Positions 17,344 to 25,311 of a stretch of DNA of 64,000 nucleotides are shown here, in pieces. The stretch comes from a virus, in the IMG/VR virus record IMGVR_UViG_3300023109_000007, positions 62,001 through 126,000 of that record. The stretch is one strand, 5' to 3'. The notes under the pieces are model-generated. The model worked only from the letters and a program-made list of their open reading frames with translations. It was not told the DNA's origin and made no database searches. How positions within the stretch are numbered: the stretch's first letter is position 1; each line of letters opens with the position of its first letter. The position numbers and the translations under genes were made by a program.

Positions 17344-18351
17344 TTGTTTAAGAAAGCAGCAGTTTTTACTGACATACACTTTGGCCTTAAAAGTAATAGC
17401 CGAACGCATAACTCAGACTGTGAAGAATTCATTGATTGGTTTATTGTTAATGCAAAAGAAAAAGGTTGCGAAACCTGCATTTTTTGCGGCGATTGGCATC
17501 ACAACAGAAATTCACTTAATCTTACTACTATGGATGCAACAATTCGTAGTATGGAAAAGTTAGGCAAAGCATTTGATAAAGTTTTGATGTTTGTAGGAAA
17601 TCATGATTTATATTACAAAGACAAACGTGATGTAAGTTCTACTGAGTTTGCTAGGCATATACCTGGTATTACAGTAGTTGACAAGATACTAGTCGAAGAT
17701 GACGTTGCTCTTGTTCCATGGTTAGTTGGTGATGAATGGAAAAAAGTAGGAAAAATTAAAGCCAAGTATTTGTTTGGTCATTTTGAACTACCTAGCTTCT
17801 ATATGAATGCCATGGTGCAGATGCCTGATCACGGAGACTTAAAGGCTGAACATTTTGTTAATCAAGAATATGTGTTTTCAGGACACTTTCACAAACGTCA
17901 AAAGCAGGGTAAAGTACATTACTTAGGTAATGCATTTCCGCACAACTATGCAGATGCATGGGACGATGATCGCGGAATGATGGTACTAGAACACGGGGGC
18001 GAACCCGAGTACATTAACTGGGAAGCCTGTCCAAAATACAGAACAATAAAACTTTCTAAACTAATTGATGACACTGACAAACTTATTAAAGATAAGATGT
18101 ATTTGCGTGTTACACTAGACTTACCAATTAGTTATGAAGAAGCTAACTTTATTAAAGAAACTTATATTAGCAATTACGGTGTTCGTGAACTAACACTTAT
18201 ACCGCAAAAGCAGATGGAAGAAATTAGTACAGATTTAGATATTGCACAATTTGAAAGTGTTGATCAAATTGTAGCAAGTGAAATAGCAGAACTAGATACT
18301 GCCAACTACAATAAGAACACTCTCTTACAAATATATAATGGTTTAGAATGA
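17344..18351 (+). CDS. gp47: Recombination nuclease subunit gp47 (Mre11/SbcD-like)
   Basis: 335 residues; T4 gp47 has 339. Calcineurin-type phosphoesterase motifs are present in order: FTDIHFG (Asp10, His12), CGDWHH (Asp50), VGNHD (Asn86, His87) and HFHKRQ near residue 180. With gp46 it forms the nuclease/ATPase that resects DNA ends for recombination-dependent replication. The start is TTG, chosen because GGAG lies 8 bases upstream at 17332-17335 and conserved motif I begins within 10 residues. Its stop overlaps the gp46 start as ATGA. Confidence 0.94.
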   Translation: MFKKAAVFTDIHFGLKSNSRTHNSDCEEFIDWFIVNAKEKGCETCIFCGDWHHNRNSLNLTTMDATIRSMEKLGKAFDKVLMFVGNHDLYYKDKRDVSSTEFARHIPGITVVDKILVEDDVALVPWLVGDEWKKVGKIKAKYLFGHFELPSFYMNAMVQMPDHGDLKAEHFVNQEYVFSGHFHKRQKQGKVHYLGNAFPHNYADAWDDDRGMMVLEHGGEPEYINWEACPKYRTIKLSKLIDDTDKLIKDKMYLRVTLDLPISYEEANFIKETYISNYGVRELTLIPQKQMEEISTDLDIAQFESVDQIVASEIAELDTANYNKNTLLQIYNGLE

Positions 18352-20120
18352 TACGAATTAAAGATTTAACAGTTAAAAACTTCATGAGTGTGGGCAATCA
18401 AACCCAGGCTGTAGATTTTAATCGAGAACAATTAACACTAGTACTTGGTGAAAATTTAGACCAAGGTGGTGATGATACTGGATCAAGAAACGGTACAGGC
18501 AAAACTACAATAATTAATGCACTAAGTTATGCATTATATGGTACTGCCTTAACTAATATTAAACGAAATAATCTTATAAACAAGACTAATTCTAAAGGTA
18601 TGTTAGTTACACTTCATTTTGAAAAGAATGGTGTTGATTATAGAATTGAACGAGGTAGATCACCTAACATTCTAAAGTTCTACATTAACGAACAAGAACA
18701 AGAAATGATTGACGAGTCGCAAGGTGATAGCCGAAAAACACAAGAGTCAATCCACGAATTGCTAGGTATGAGTCATGATATGTTTAAGCACATTGTTGCA
18801 CTAAACACATACTCTGAGCCGTTCTTATCTATGAGAGCTAATGACCAACGTGCAATCATCGAACAGTTACTTGGTATTACTATACTAACTGAAAAAGCAG
18901 ATAGACTTAAAGAAAGTGTTAAACAAACTAAAGATAGTATTACAACTGAAACTTTAAAGATAGAAGCTATACAAACAGCTAACAGTAAGATTGAAGGGAC
19001 AATTTCTAGTTTACAAAGAACACAGCGGGCGTGGCTTTCTAAGAAATCACAAGACGTTGAAAAACTAACCTTAGGAATTGACGAATTAGAACATGTAAAC
19101 ATTGACATTGAACTAGAATCGCATGAAAAACTATCAAATTGGACTGATCATAACAATGCTATTTTGGCTCTTAAAAAAGAACTTAGTACTTTGGAACCGG
19201 CACTACAACGTGCTGATAAGAGTGTAACAAAACTTGTTAAAGATGTCGCAGATTTAGAAGATGCTACGTGTTATACATGTGGACAAGAGCTACATGCAGA
19301 CAAAAAAGCAGAAATTGCAGAACGTAAAGAAAAAGAATTAGATGATGCAAAAGCATATGCACTAGAAATTACTACTAAAGTAAAAGACGTTATGCTTGCT
19401 TTGGATAAAATAGGTGACATTAATGGTAAGCCTACTACATTCTATGAAACTGCTAAAGAAGCATATGAGCATAGACAAAATGTTGATAGTTTAAGGACTG
19501 CACTTGTTTCAAAACAAAATGAAACTGATCCTTATCAAACGCAGATTGACGAATTAAACAACAGTGCTATACAAGAAATCAATTGGGACGAAATTAACGT
19601 ATTAACAGATTATAAAGAACATCAAGAATTTTTGTTAAAGTTACTAACAAACAAAGATAGCTTTATTCGTAAGAAAATTATTGATCAAAATTTAGCATAC
19701 TTAAATAATCGGTTGTCTTATTATTTAGACAAACTAGGATTGCCTCATCAGGTTGTGTTTTTAAATGATTTAAATGTTGAAATTACACAATTAGGACAAG
19801 ATTTAGACTTTGATAATTTATCAAGAGGAGAGCGTAATAGACTTATACTCGGCTTGTCGTTTGCATTTAGAGATGTTTGGGAGAGTTTATATCAAGGCGT
19901 AAACTTGTTGTTTATTGACGAACTTATTGACAGTGGTATGGATGCTGCCGGTGTTGAAAATTCATTAAGCATCTTAAAGAAAATGGGTAGAGAACGTGAA
20001 AAGAACATTTATCTTATTTCGCACAAAGACGAACTAATTGGTCGTGTTAATCATGTTCTAAAAGTTATCAAAGAAAATGGATTTACAAATTATGAAAATG
20101 ATATTGAAGTTGTAGAATAA
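18348..20120 (+). CDS. gp46: Recombination ATPase subunit gp46 (Rad50/SbcC-like)
   Basis: 590 residues; T4 gp46 has 560. Walker A at about residues 45-54 (GSRNGTGKTT), preceded by a short Asp/Gly insert. Two coiled-coil arms flank the zinc hook CYTC at about 308-311. The ABC signature LSRGER lies at 491-496 and Walker B LLFIDE ends near 525. It forms a 2:2 complex with gp47. Translationally coupled through the 4-base overlap. Confidence 0.95.
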   Translation: MIRIKDLTVKNFMSVGNQTQAVDFNREQLTLVLGENLDQGGDDTGSRNGTGKTTIINALSYALYGTALTNIKRNNLINKTNSKGMLVTLHFEKNGVDYRIERGRSPNILKFYINEQEQEMIDESQGDSRKTQESIHELLGMSHDMFKHIVALNTYSEPFLSMRANDQRAIIEQLLGITILTEKADRLKESVKQTKDSITTETLKIEAIQTANSKIEGTISSLQRTQRAWLSKKSQDVEKLTLGIDELEHVNIDIELESHEKLSNWTDHNNAILALKKELSTLEPALQRADKSVTKLVKDVADLEDATCYTCGQELHADKKAEIAERKEKELDDAKAYALEITTKVKDVMLALDKIGDINGKPTTFYETAKEAYEHRQNVDSLRTALVSKQNETDPYQTQIDELNNSAIQEINWDEINVLTDYKEHQEFLLKLLTNKDSFIRKKIIDQNLAYLNNRLSYYLDKLGLPHQVVFLNDLNVEITQLGQDLDFDNLSRGERNRLILGLSFAFRDVWESLYQGVNLLFIDELIDSGMDAAGVENSLSILKKMGREREKNIYLISHKDELIGRVNHVLKVIKENGFTNYENDIEVVE

Positions 20121-20311
20121 TGGATGATACACAAGATAAATTAGCTCAAGCATATTTAGAATACTTTCGAGCAAACGAGCTGTTTGAAACACGGAATAGT
20201 GTACGTACACACAGGTATGTAAGAAAATGTTTAAGAGATATTAGATCACTTGCAAAAGACAGAATGGAAGAAATACACGTAAAGTATTTGGATAAGAAAA
20301 ATAATGTTTAA
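20120..20311 (+). CDS. Small charged protein of unknown function
   Basis: 63 residues, starting on the gp46 stop (TAATG) and overlapping the next ORF by 8 bases, so it sits tightly inside the operon. Composition is highly charged and helical (RYVRKCLRDIRSLAKDRMEE). No family recognised. Coupling to gp46 suggests co-expression with the recombination proteins but gives no function. Confidence 0.7.
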   Translation: MDDTQDKLAQAYLEYFRANELFETRNSVRTHRYVRKCLRDIRSLAKDRMEEIHVKYLDKKNNV

Positions 20312-21023
20312 TATTTGGAAAAAGAAAGAAAAATTACACATAGATTGCTTTACTAATTTTGGTGGTATTACTAAACTTTTTCCAATAGAATCTAGTTCTG
20401 CTTTCATGCCTGAATGGTTTAAAAAGTTGCCTACAACAGCACAAACTGATACTGGCGGTAATGTAGGAACTGTAAAATTATGTCCTGGAATAACTGATAC
20501 ATTAAAGGCCGGTATTGTTATTCCTGTTTGGTGTGATATGTTTGTAGATCATGCAAACGGAGTTGTTAAAACTGAGCCAGAAGAAATGGCAGACGGACAT
20601 CCAAGTTGGCAATGGGGGAATCATTCATTGTTTAAAGGTTATCATCATTTAAAGATTTCATCACCTTGGCGATTTAGAGAAAAAACAGGTGCAAAATTTA
20701 TGATGACTAATTCTTTTTGGAATGATCCTCAAACTAATTATTTTGTTCCAAATGGTATTTTAGATTTCAAATATCAAACTACAACTAATATTAATATTTG
20801 GATACCGAAAAATAAATTTGGAGGTAGCGGAAAATTTTTACTCGAAGCAGGAAATCCGCTAGTACAAATAATTCCATTAGAGGATAAAGAAATTGTAATT
20901 CATATGCAAGAAGTTGGTGATGATGTATTTTACGGAGACGAATTAGATTATATCTTTACACAAAAAGGCATGTATTATAAGAGAAAAAACATTTTGTCCA
21001 AACGAGAAGGCAAAAAGACTTAG
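20304..21023 (+). CDS. Phage protein of unknown function
   Basis: 239 residues starting MFNIWKKKEKLHIDCFT. Rich in Trp, Phe, Pro and His (MPEWFKKLPTTAQT, GHPSWQWGNHSLFKGYHHLK, NINIWIPKNKFG). The pattern suggests a compact beta fold, soluble and with no signal or membrane span. The C-terminus is basic. I do not recognise a family. It shares the gp46 operon; the start overlaps the previous ORF and has GGAT about 9 bases upstream. Confidence 0.8.
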   Translation: MFNIWKKKEKLHIDCFTNFGGITKLFPIESSSAFMPEWFKKLPTTAQTDTGGNVGTVKLCPGITDTLKAGIVIPVWCDMFVDHANGVVKTEPEEMADGHPSWQWGNHSLFKGYHHLKISSPWRFREKTGAKFMMTNSFWNDPQTNYFVPNGILDFKYQTTTNINIWIPKNKFGGSGKFLLEAGNPLVQIIPLEDKEIVIHMQEVGDDVFYGDELDYIFTQKGMYYKRKNILSKREGKKT

Positions 21024-21040
21024 GCACACATATATACTGG

Positions 21041-21490
21041 ATGCAGTGGACATTTGAAGGTAAAATAATAGACGAAATACCAGAAGAGTACGAAGGCTTT
21101 GTTTATCTTATTACAAATATCACTACAGGACAAAAATACATAGGCAAGAAACTAGCAAAATTTAAAACTACTAAGCCACCGCTTAAAGGCAGAAAAAATA
21201 AACGACGAGGCTATAAAGAAAGCGACTGGAGAACATACTACGGTAGTTCAGACAGACTAAACGCAGACGTAGCATCAATAGGCTCAGATAAGTTTACAAG
21301 AGAAATATTATACCTATGTAAAGGTAGGGGCGAAATGTCCTACATAGAGGCAAGAGAACAGTTTGATAGGCGAGTACTTGAAACTGATGATTACTATAAC
21401 GGTATCATCAATGTTAGAGTAGGCGGTTCAGACAAACTCAAACAGGCATTGCTAGAACAAAACATCAAGGCAAAACAATCTAACACATAA
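21041..21490 (+). CDS. GIY-YIG-like nuclease domain protein
   Basis: 149 residues. The N-terminus has GFVYLITNITTGQKYIGKK (residues 19-37), the beta-hairpin of the GIY-YIG fold with the first motif degenerate (VY) and the second YIG intact. A basic segment follows, then SDWRTYYGSS and a conserved Glu-rich helix (SYIEAREQFDRRVL). Such short proteins are common in T4-like phages and may be DNA-nicking or homing-type nucleases. The catalytic Arg/Glu assignment is not certain, so activity is inferred. Last gene before the structured region at 21491. Confidence 0.78.
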   Translation: MQWTFEGKIIDEIPEEYEGFVYLITNITTGQKYIGKKLAKFKTTKPPLKGRKNKRRGYKESDWRTYYGSSDRLNADVASIGSDKFTREILYLCKGRGEMSYIEAREQFDRRVLETDDYYNGIINVRVGGSDKLKQALLEQNIKAKQSNT

Positions 21491-21996
21491 GGTTGGCGGG
21501 CCAGATTAATTTACCGCTGTGGAAAAAGCTCTCGTATAGAAGCACACGTAACACGTTGAGTCGCGTCTGGTAATAAGGCGTTGGATTGACGTAGATTGAA
21601 TGTTAGCAATTGAAAAACACAACACAGTACATAAAAACCCTTTAGCACTAGGAACGAAGCGAGGGAATAGTGTTACATATAATGTACATTGTATATTATA
21701 AGCAACATAATGTCGACGTAGGTTGGGAAAGGTCAGAGCCCATTGTACTTTGTGTATAAACAATTACCTACTTCCAATGTCTTGGCTGGTGCAGACTCAC
21801 ATGAAGCGCATTTTGAGATTAGATGGGACCGTAACAGGTTCCGTCTGACTGAAACAATCTACATGAAACTTAAACATTATTACATTCGTAATAATGCATT
21901 TGTATCATATTCATTACTTCTATCAACAAACGAAGTATGTAGTTTGAGCGTTAAGCGAAAACAAATATCTACGAAGTAGATATTGAAACTATATAA
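21491..21996 (+). ncRNA. Structured intergenic region, candidate non-coding RNA or RNA processing region
   Basis: About 500 bases without a credible gene. Hairpins seen: 21645-21672 (TAGCACTA/TAGTGTTA, 8 bp), 21718-21723 with 21767-21772 (GTAGGT/ACCTAC), 21821-21846 (10-bp stem, loop GTAACA), 21875-21896 (9-bp perfect stem, loop ATTC), 21915-21937 (TACTTC/GAAGTA) and 21964-21984 (9-bp perfect stem, loop GAA). No sigma-70 promoter was found at its head, so it is probably carried on the gp47-gp46 transcript or processed from it. The last hairpin lacks a T-run. A 78-codon frame at 21743 lacks a ribosome site and crosses these stems. It ends next to the late promoter of the following unit. Confidence 0.45.
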
Positions 21997-22004
21997 TATA
22001 AATA
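21997..22004 (+). promoter_or_regulatory. T4-type late promoter
   Basis: TATAAATA, 26 bases before the ATG at 22030, immediately after the 9-bp hairpin at 21964-21984. Confidence 0.8.
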
Positions 22005-22029
22005 CATTAACTATTAAGGATTCTTCTAG

Positions 22030-22572
22030 ATGAAAATTGATGAAATTGAAAAACTTGATGAAGTGCCTGCAGGTATGCTAGGACAAGCTGGTAAAAAGCT
22101 TGGAGCAAAAGTATTAAACAAAATACCAGGTGGTGCTGCTAAATCAAAAGCTGCTAATATGGCTGCACAAGCTGACTTGGGAGATACTGCAAATAATTTA
22201 CATAAAGAATTTAATGCTCACCTTGGGTCTAAACAACTAACAATGGCACAAGCAACTGGAGAAGAATTAGTTGCTTTTCTAAAAACAAAGAATCACAAGA
22301 CTGCTGCTAGAATACCTTCTGGTGTATTACAAAAACAGCAACTTGATGCAGTACTAATGGCAGTTGCAAAAGAAGCAACGGCAGCACAAGCTGCTGCTCC
22401 GGCTGCAAATGCACCAGTAGATGCTAACAAAGATGGTATAGATGACAATACAGGAAAGCCAATCAAAGCTGCTCCTGCGGCTGGTGCAAAACCTAAAATA
22501 CCAGCAGACATTATGGCACAACTACAAAAACTTAGTCTTGAGCAAAAACAACAGTTGGCAGAGCTACTATGA
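22030..22572 (+). CDS. Late protein of unknown function, Ala/Lys-rich
   Basis: 180 residues; AAGGA 9 bases before the ATG. The N-terminus MKIDEIEKLDEVPAGMLGQA is acidic, followed by basic, Ala-rich helices. Near residues 133-146 is DANKDGIDDNTGKP, a calcium-loop-like DxNxDGxxD motif, within Pro/Ala linkers. The C-terminus is a helical AQLQKLSLEQKQQLAELL. Its late promoter and 4-base overlap with the next gene suggest both are virion or internal-head proteins. No family recognised. Confidence 0.75.
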   Translation: MKIDEIEKLDEVPAGMLGQAGKKLGAKVLNKIPGGAAKSKAANMAAQADLGDTANNLHKEFNAHLGSKQLTMAQATGEELVAFLKTKNHKTAARIPSGVLQKQQLDAVLMAVAKEATAAQAAAPAANAPVDANKDGIDDNTGKPIKAAPAAGAKPKIPADIMAQLQKLSLEQKQQLAELL

Positions 22573-24146
22573 AACTAAATGAAGTAACATTATTTGAAAA
22601 CAAATCACATCGTATACTGCAAGAAGGTTGGCAAGATCTAACTGAAGCACAAAAGTTGTATCAGTCTAGATGGGAAAGAGAACTTTGGCCATTATTAGAA
22701 CAGTATGTACAATTATGTGAAAATAAGTTAACTCCAGACGAAATACAAAAAGTATTTACAAGTGCAGAACAAGTGCAAAATGCACTAGGAAAAAATACTA
22801 ACGCTTTAGGCAAAGCAGGTAACGCAGCAAAAGCTGCTGCAAAACTACCAATTGATTTAGCTAAAAAAATTGATGCTAAAATTACCGAATTAGGCAGAGC
22901 TGCTCAAAATGCTGAAGCAGTAGTAAATGCAGATGCAAAATTTGAAAAACTAAAAGCTGATATTATGAAATCTAAGCCTGACAACAAAGTTGTTAAAGGC
23001 ATAACGGCTGTAAGCGATTGGGCAAAAGAGAATCCTGGTAAAGCAAGTATTGCTGTAGGTATCTTAACAACCATTGCTGCATTTGCAGGCGGTCCTGCAG
23101 GCGGTTTAGCAGCAGGTATGATATTAAGATCAACAAAAGAGCTATTGCAAGGTGAAAAACTTTCAACAGCAATTGGCAAATCAGTTAAAACAGCAGCCTA
23201 TGGTGCTATTGCTGGCTGGGCGTTGCAAGGAATTGGTGAATGGTTTGAAGGTTTACGTTATGATGCTGTACCTTTTGAACAATCAGAAGGGCTTGTAACA
23301 CTAGAAATTGGATTTAAAGACAATATTAGTTGGCCTGGATTTGAATCTACTCGAGAAATAGGTAGTATGGTGCTTCCAGAAAGTCAATTATCTGAATTTA
23401 CACAACTACTTGATCAAATGAAAGCAGCAACAGCAGTTGTTAATCCAACAACTGATCCTGGAGCATTAAATGCCTTTGATGAACTTTGGAAATTTACAAA
23501 AGAATTTGATACACAAGAATTTATTGCCAATATGAATCTAAATAACGAAATTGCTCAAATGGTTGCTGCTGAAAACGATGCATTCCTACAAAGCATGAAA
23601 GTTATTAATGACGGATTAGCATCAATTGCACAAGGTAGTATTACTGCAAAAGGCGAAAACACTCCAGTTAAAGTAGGTAGTGAAGAATATACTGCAAAAG
23701 ACACTGCAAAAGCTGAATCTTTAGATATGAACGACAGATTTGCTCAGTATTTGAAAGAAAGACAAGTAGACGAAGCACCATTTGGCGATATGATCAAAAA
23801 AGGTGCTAAAGCAGCCGGCGGAGCCATTGCAAAAGGTGCTAAAGCAGTAGGTGCTAAAGCAAAAGAAGTTGGAAAAGAGCTAGGAAGTATTGCTACAGCT
23901 AAAAAACTAAATGCAATGTGGGTAAAGGCAGGAAAACCAATGGATGTAGGAAGTATTGTTAACATATTGCAGCAAGGCGGTGTGCAAGACAAAACTATTT
24001 CTACAATTGCTAAACAATCTAACGTTGCATTGCCAATACCTAAGGATGCTAATGCAGTTGATCCTAAGATGCAAGCATTAGCTGACCAAATTAAACAATT
24101 AGGTGTGGCTCAAACTGTTAAAGCAATGCTAACACAGCAAGTATAA
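22569..24146 (+). CDS. Late protein with hydrophobic core segment, possible internal or ejected virion protein
   Basis: 525 residues, overlapping the previous gene as ATGA. Residues about 30-150 are Ala/Lys-rich helices; about 155-190 is a hydrophobic, glycine-rich stretch (ASIAVGILTTIAAFAGGPAG) able to cross a membrane as a helical hairpin; about 420-450 repeats GAKA/KGAKAVGAK. Both ends begin like gp46-independent late proteins (MKLNEVTLFENKS). Such composition fits proteins packaged in the head and ejected with DNA, but that is inference. The stop abuts the stop of the converging gene at 24147 with no spacer. Confidence 0.72.
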   Translation: MKLNEVTLFENKSHRILQEGWQDLTEAQKLYQSRWERELWPLLEQYVQLCENKLTPDEIQKVFTSAEQVQNALGKNTNALGKAGNAAKAAAKLPIDLAKKIDAKITELGRAAQNAEAVVNADAKFEKLKADIMKSKPDNKVVKGITAVSDWAKENPGKASIAVGILTTIAAFAGGPAGGLAAGMILRSTKELLQGEKLSTAIGKSVKTAAYGAIAGWALQGIGEWFEGLRYDAVPFEQSEGLVTLEIGFKDNISWPGFESTREIGSMVLPESQLSEFTQLLDQMKAATAVVNPTTDPGALNAFDELWKFTKEFDTQEFIANMNLNNEIAQMVAAENDAFLQSMKVINDGLASIAQGSITAKGENTPVKVGSEEYTAKDTAKAESLDMNDRFAQYLKERQVDEAPFGDMIKKGAKAAGGAIAKGAKAVGAKAKEVGKELGSIATAKKLNAMWVKAGKPMDVGSIVNILQQGGVQDKTISTIAKQSNVALPIPKDANAVDPKMQALADQIKQLGVAQTVKAMLTQQV

Positions 24147-24359
24147 TTAAAAATAAGGTAAACCAGACTTTTTAGTAACTTCTATGTTCTCTTTTACTAT
24201 AGAAGCAATAATTTCTCTGTCTTCATAACACAAACCAAACACTTCGTCAGTTGTAACTCCGCCACGCATTGCCCAAGCCATTTTAAATAGTTCTGATTTG
24301 AGGGCTTTTTGTTCATTTTCTAACGTTTTGGCTTCTTCTAGGATCTCGTCAAGCCCCAT
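24147..24359 (-). CDS. Tail-assembly-chaperone-like small protein, expressed alone and/or as -1 frameshift extension of gp26
   Basis: 70 residues from ATG 24359. The sequence KMAWAMRGGVTTDEVFGL and YEDREIIASIVKENIE resembles the short C-terminal partner of tail-assembly chaperones, and similar short ORFs accompany gp26 in marine T4-like phages (sometimes labelled gp51). The frame is exactly -1 relative to gp26, with no stop between the gp26 slippery site and this ATG, so a frameshift yields a 362-residue fusion. The ATG lies in the apical part of the stimulatory hairpin, which could limit independent initiation. Adjacent to the tape-measure gene, as chaperones of this type usually are. Confidence 0.8.
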   Translation of the reverse strand: MGLDEILEEAKTLENEQKALKSELFKMAWAMRGGVTTDEVFGLCYEDREIIASIVKENIEVTKKSGLPYF

Positions 24360-24386
24360 TGACAGGATCCTTATGCGAAAAAATTT
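24340..24386 (-). promoter_or_regulatory. Predicted -1 programmed ribosomal frameshift signal (gp26 to downstream ORF)
   Basis: On the minus strand: heptamer A AAT TTT in the gp26 reading frame (24386-24380), an 8-nt spacer, then a hairpin from 24371 to 24340. Stem arms are AGGATC/GATCCT (6 bp), one C-A mismatch, one T-G wobble and GTCAA/TTGAC (5 bp), with loop TGGGGC. The gp26 stop TAA (24373-24371) ends at the stem base. The -1 frame reads F-R-I-R-I-L-S and then the Met of the 70-residue ORF without a stop. All parts are read directly; function is inferred. Confidence 0.8.
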
Positions 24387-25234
24387 GATTGATCGAATGT
24401 TATAGGTATTTCAAAAGTTTCAGGTGCACCTTCTTCAATTTCTTCTAAAGTACTTTCAACTTTCATTGGTTCAATATTAAATTTTACTTTTTGTGTTTCC
24501 AAATGATCTAAAATATCATTAAAGAACTCTTTATCTGCATTGTCAATAAATTCTTGTATATGTAAGGGGTTATCTACAACTTGATCTTCAACTTCAATAC
24601 TCTTAATACTTGTTGCTAACATGTTTACAGTCATTTGTGTGAGTTTTGCAAATGCTACATTAAACTTTTCAATCTTATCTTCATCTGGTATGTCATCATC
24701 ATTAACAATTCTAAAGATTCTTTGCTCTTCAAACGTTTTCATAGCATTACGTGTGAATTCTTTATAAGTTAACGGTGCTAAATTTACTACCATATCGCCA
24801 ACTTGAATACGATCATCAAAATGAGTGTTGGTTATCTTATTCAACATCTGTCTAAGATCCATATTATAATCACGTTCGCTTGTTGTATTAGGCGTAGTGT
24901 ACGAAATCTGCATATGTTCACCGTATGTAGCAATACGTATAGCAATTAATATAGCATCTAAGTCTACACTAGGCATTCCCCAAGCGTTTTTTATATTTGG
25001 AATACAACTTTGTATTACATCAACTGTACTTTGTCCGTTTAATAACGCATCTGGTGTTTTCATAGCTAATTCATCTTTAGCTGTCATAGCAAATACTGGC
25101 AATTCTCCAGTTTCGGTCATTTCAATTGCACCGTCTGGGTAGTATTTTCCTCTACTTGGTAAATCTAAATAAACTTTAGGCTGTCGATAGAACTTCTTTA
25201 AAGGGTTTGCACCGGGTGCAGTAATTTCTGGCAT
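24371..25234 (-). CDS. gp26: Baseplate hub/tail assembly protein gp26
   Basis: 287 residues; T4 gp26 has 208. Matches the T4 baseplate gp26 family by the N-terminal FYRQPKVYLDLPSRGKYYP, MTAKDELAMKTPDALLNG and CIPNIKNAWGMPSVDLD segments. The C-terminal third is acidic and ends QSNFFA at a slippery AAATTTT. Classical T4 work places gp26 in the hub pathway. The architecture here (frameshift into a short ORF, next to the tape measure) argues for a tail-assembly-chaperone role like lambda gpG/gpGT. GGAG precedes the ATG; a late box in reverse orientation lies at 25278-25285. Confidence 0.85.
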   Translation of the reverse strand: MPEITAPGANPLKKFYRQPKVYLDLPSRGKYYPDGAIEMTETGELPVFAMTAKDELAMKTPDALLNGQSTVDVIQSCIPNIKNAWGMPSVDLDAILIAIRIATYGEHMQISYTTPNTTSERDYNMDLRQMLNKITNTHFDDRIQVGDMVVNLAPLTYKEFTRNAMKTFEEQRIFRIVNDDDIPDEDKIEKFNVAFAKLTQMTVNMLATSIKSIEVEDQVVDNPLHIQEFIDNADKEFFNDILDHLETQKVKFNIEPMKVESTLEEIEEGAPETFEIPITFDQSNFFA

Positions 25235-25245
25235 GAGCGTCTCCG

Positions 25246-25253
25246 TATAAATA
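25246..25253 (+). promoter_or_regulatory. T4-type late promoter (upstream of tandem pair)
   Basis: TATAAATA, 59 bases before the tape-measure start and 12 bases upstream of the divergent gp26 ATG. Confidence 0.65.
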
Positions 25254-25258
25254 CATTA

Positions 25259-25266
25259 TATAAATA
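25259..25266 (+). promoter_or_regulatory. T4-type late promoter (proximal of tandem pair)
   Basis: TATAAATA, 13 bases after the first box; would give a leader of about 35-40 bases for the tape-measure gene. Confidence 0.72.
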
Positions 25267-25277
25267 TGTATCGTTAT

Positions 25278-25285
25278 TATTTATG
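25278..25285 (-). promoter_or_regulatory. T4-type late promoter for gp26
   Basis: CATAAATA on the minus strand, 44 bases before the gp26 ATG. Its transcript crosses the two forward boxes, so the divergent late promoters are interleaved. Confidence 0.65.
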
Positions 25286-25311
25286 TGCGCACTTAACTGG
25301 ACTTTTGATAA

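Noticed and set aside
17681-17690. TTGACA inside gp47
   Set aside because: Within coding sequence and no TATAAT at 16-18 bases.
21821-21846. Possible tRNA arm or tmRNA piece (GGTTCC next to a stem)
   Set aside because: No acceptor stem, anticodon arm or CCA end could be built; only a simple 10-bp hairpin is present.
21743-21979. 78-codon ORF in the structured gap
   Set aside because: No ribosome site, odd composition, and the strongest hairpins lie across it.
21041-21996. Group I intron or HEARO-like element with homing nuclease
   Set aside because: No split gene, no recognisable intron core, and the nuclease is GIY-YIG-like while HEARO partners are HNH.
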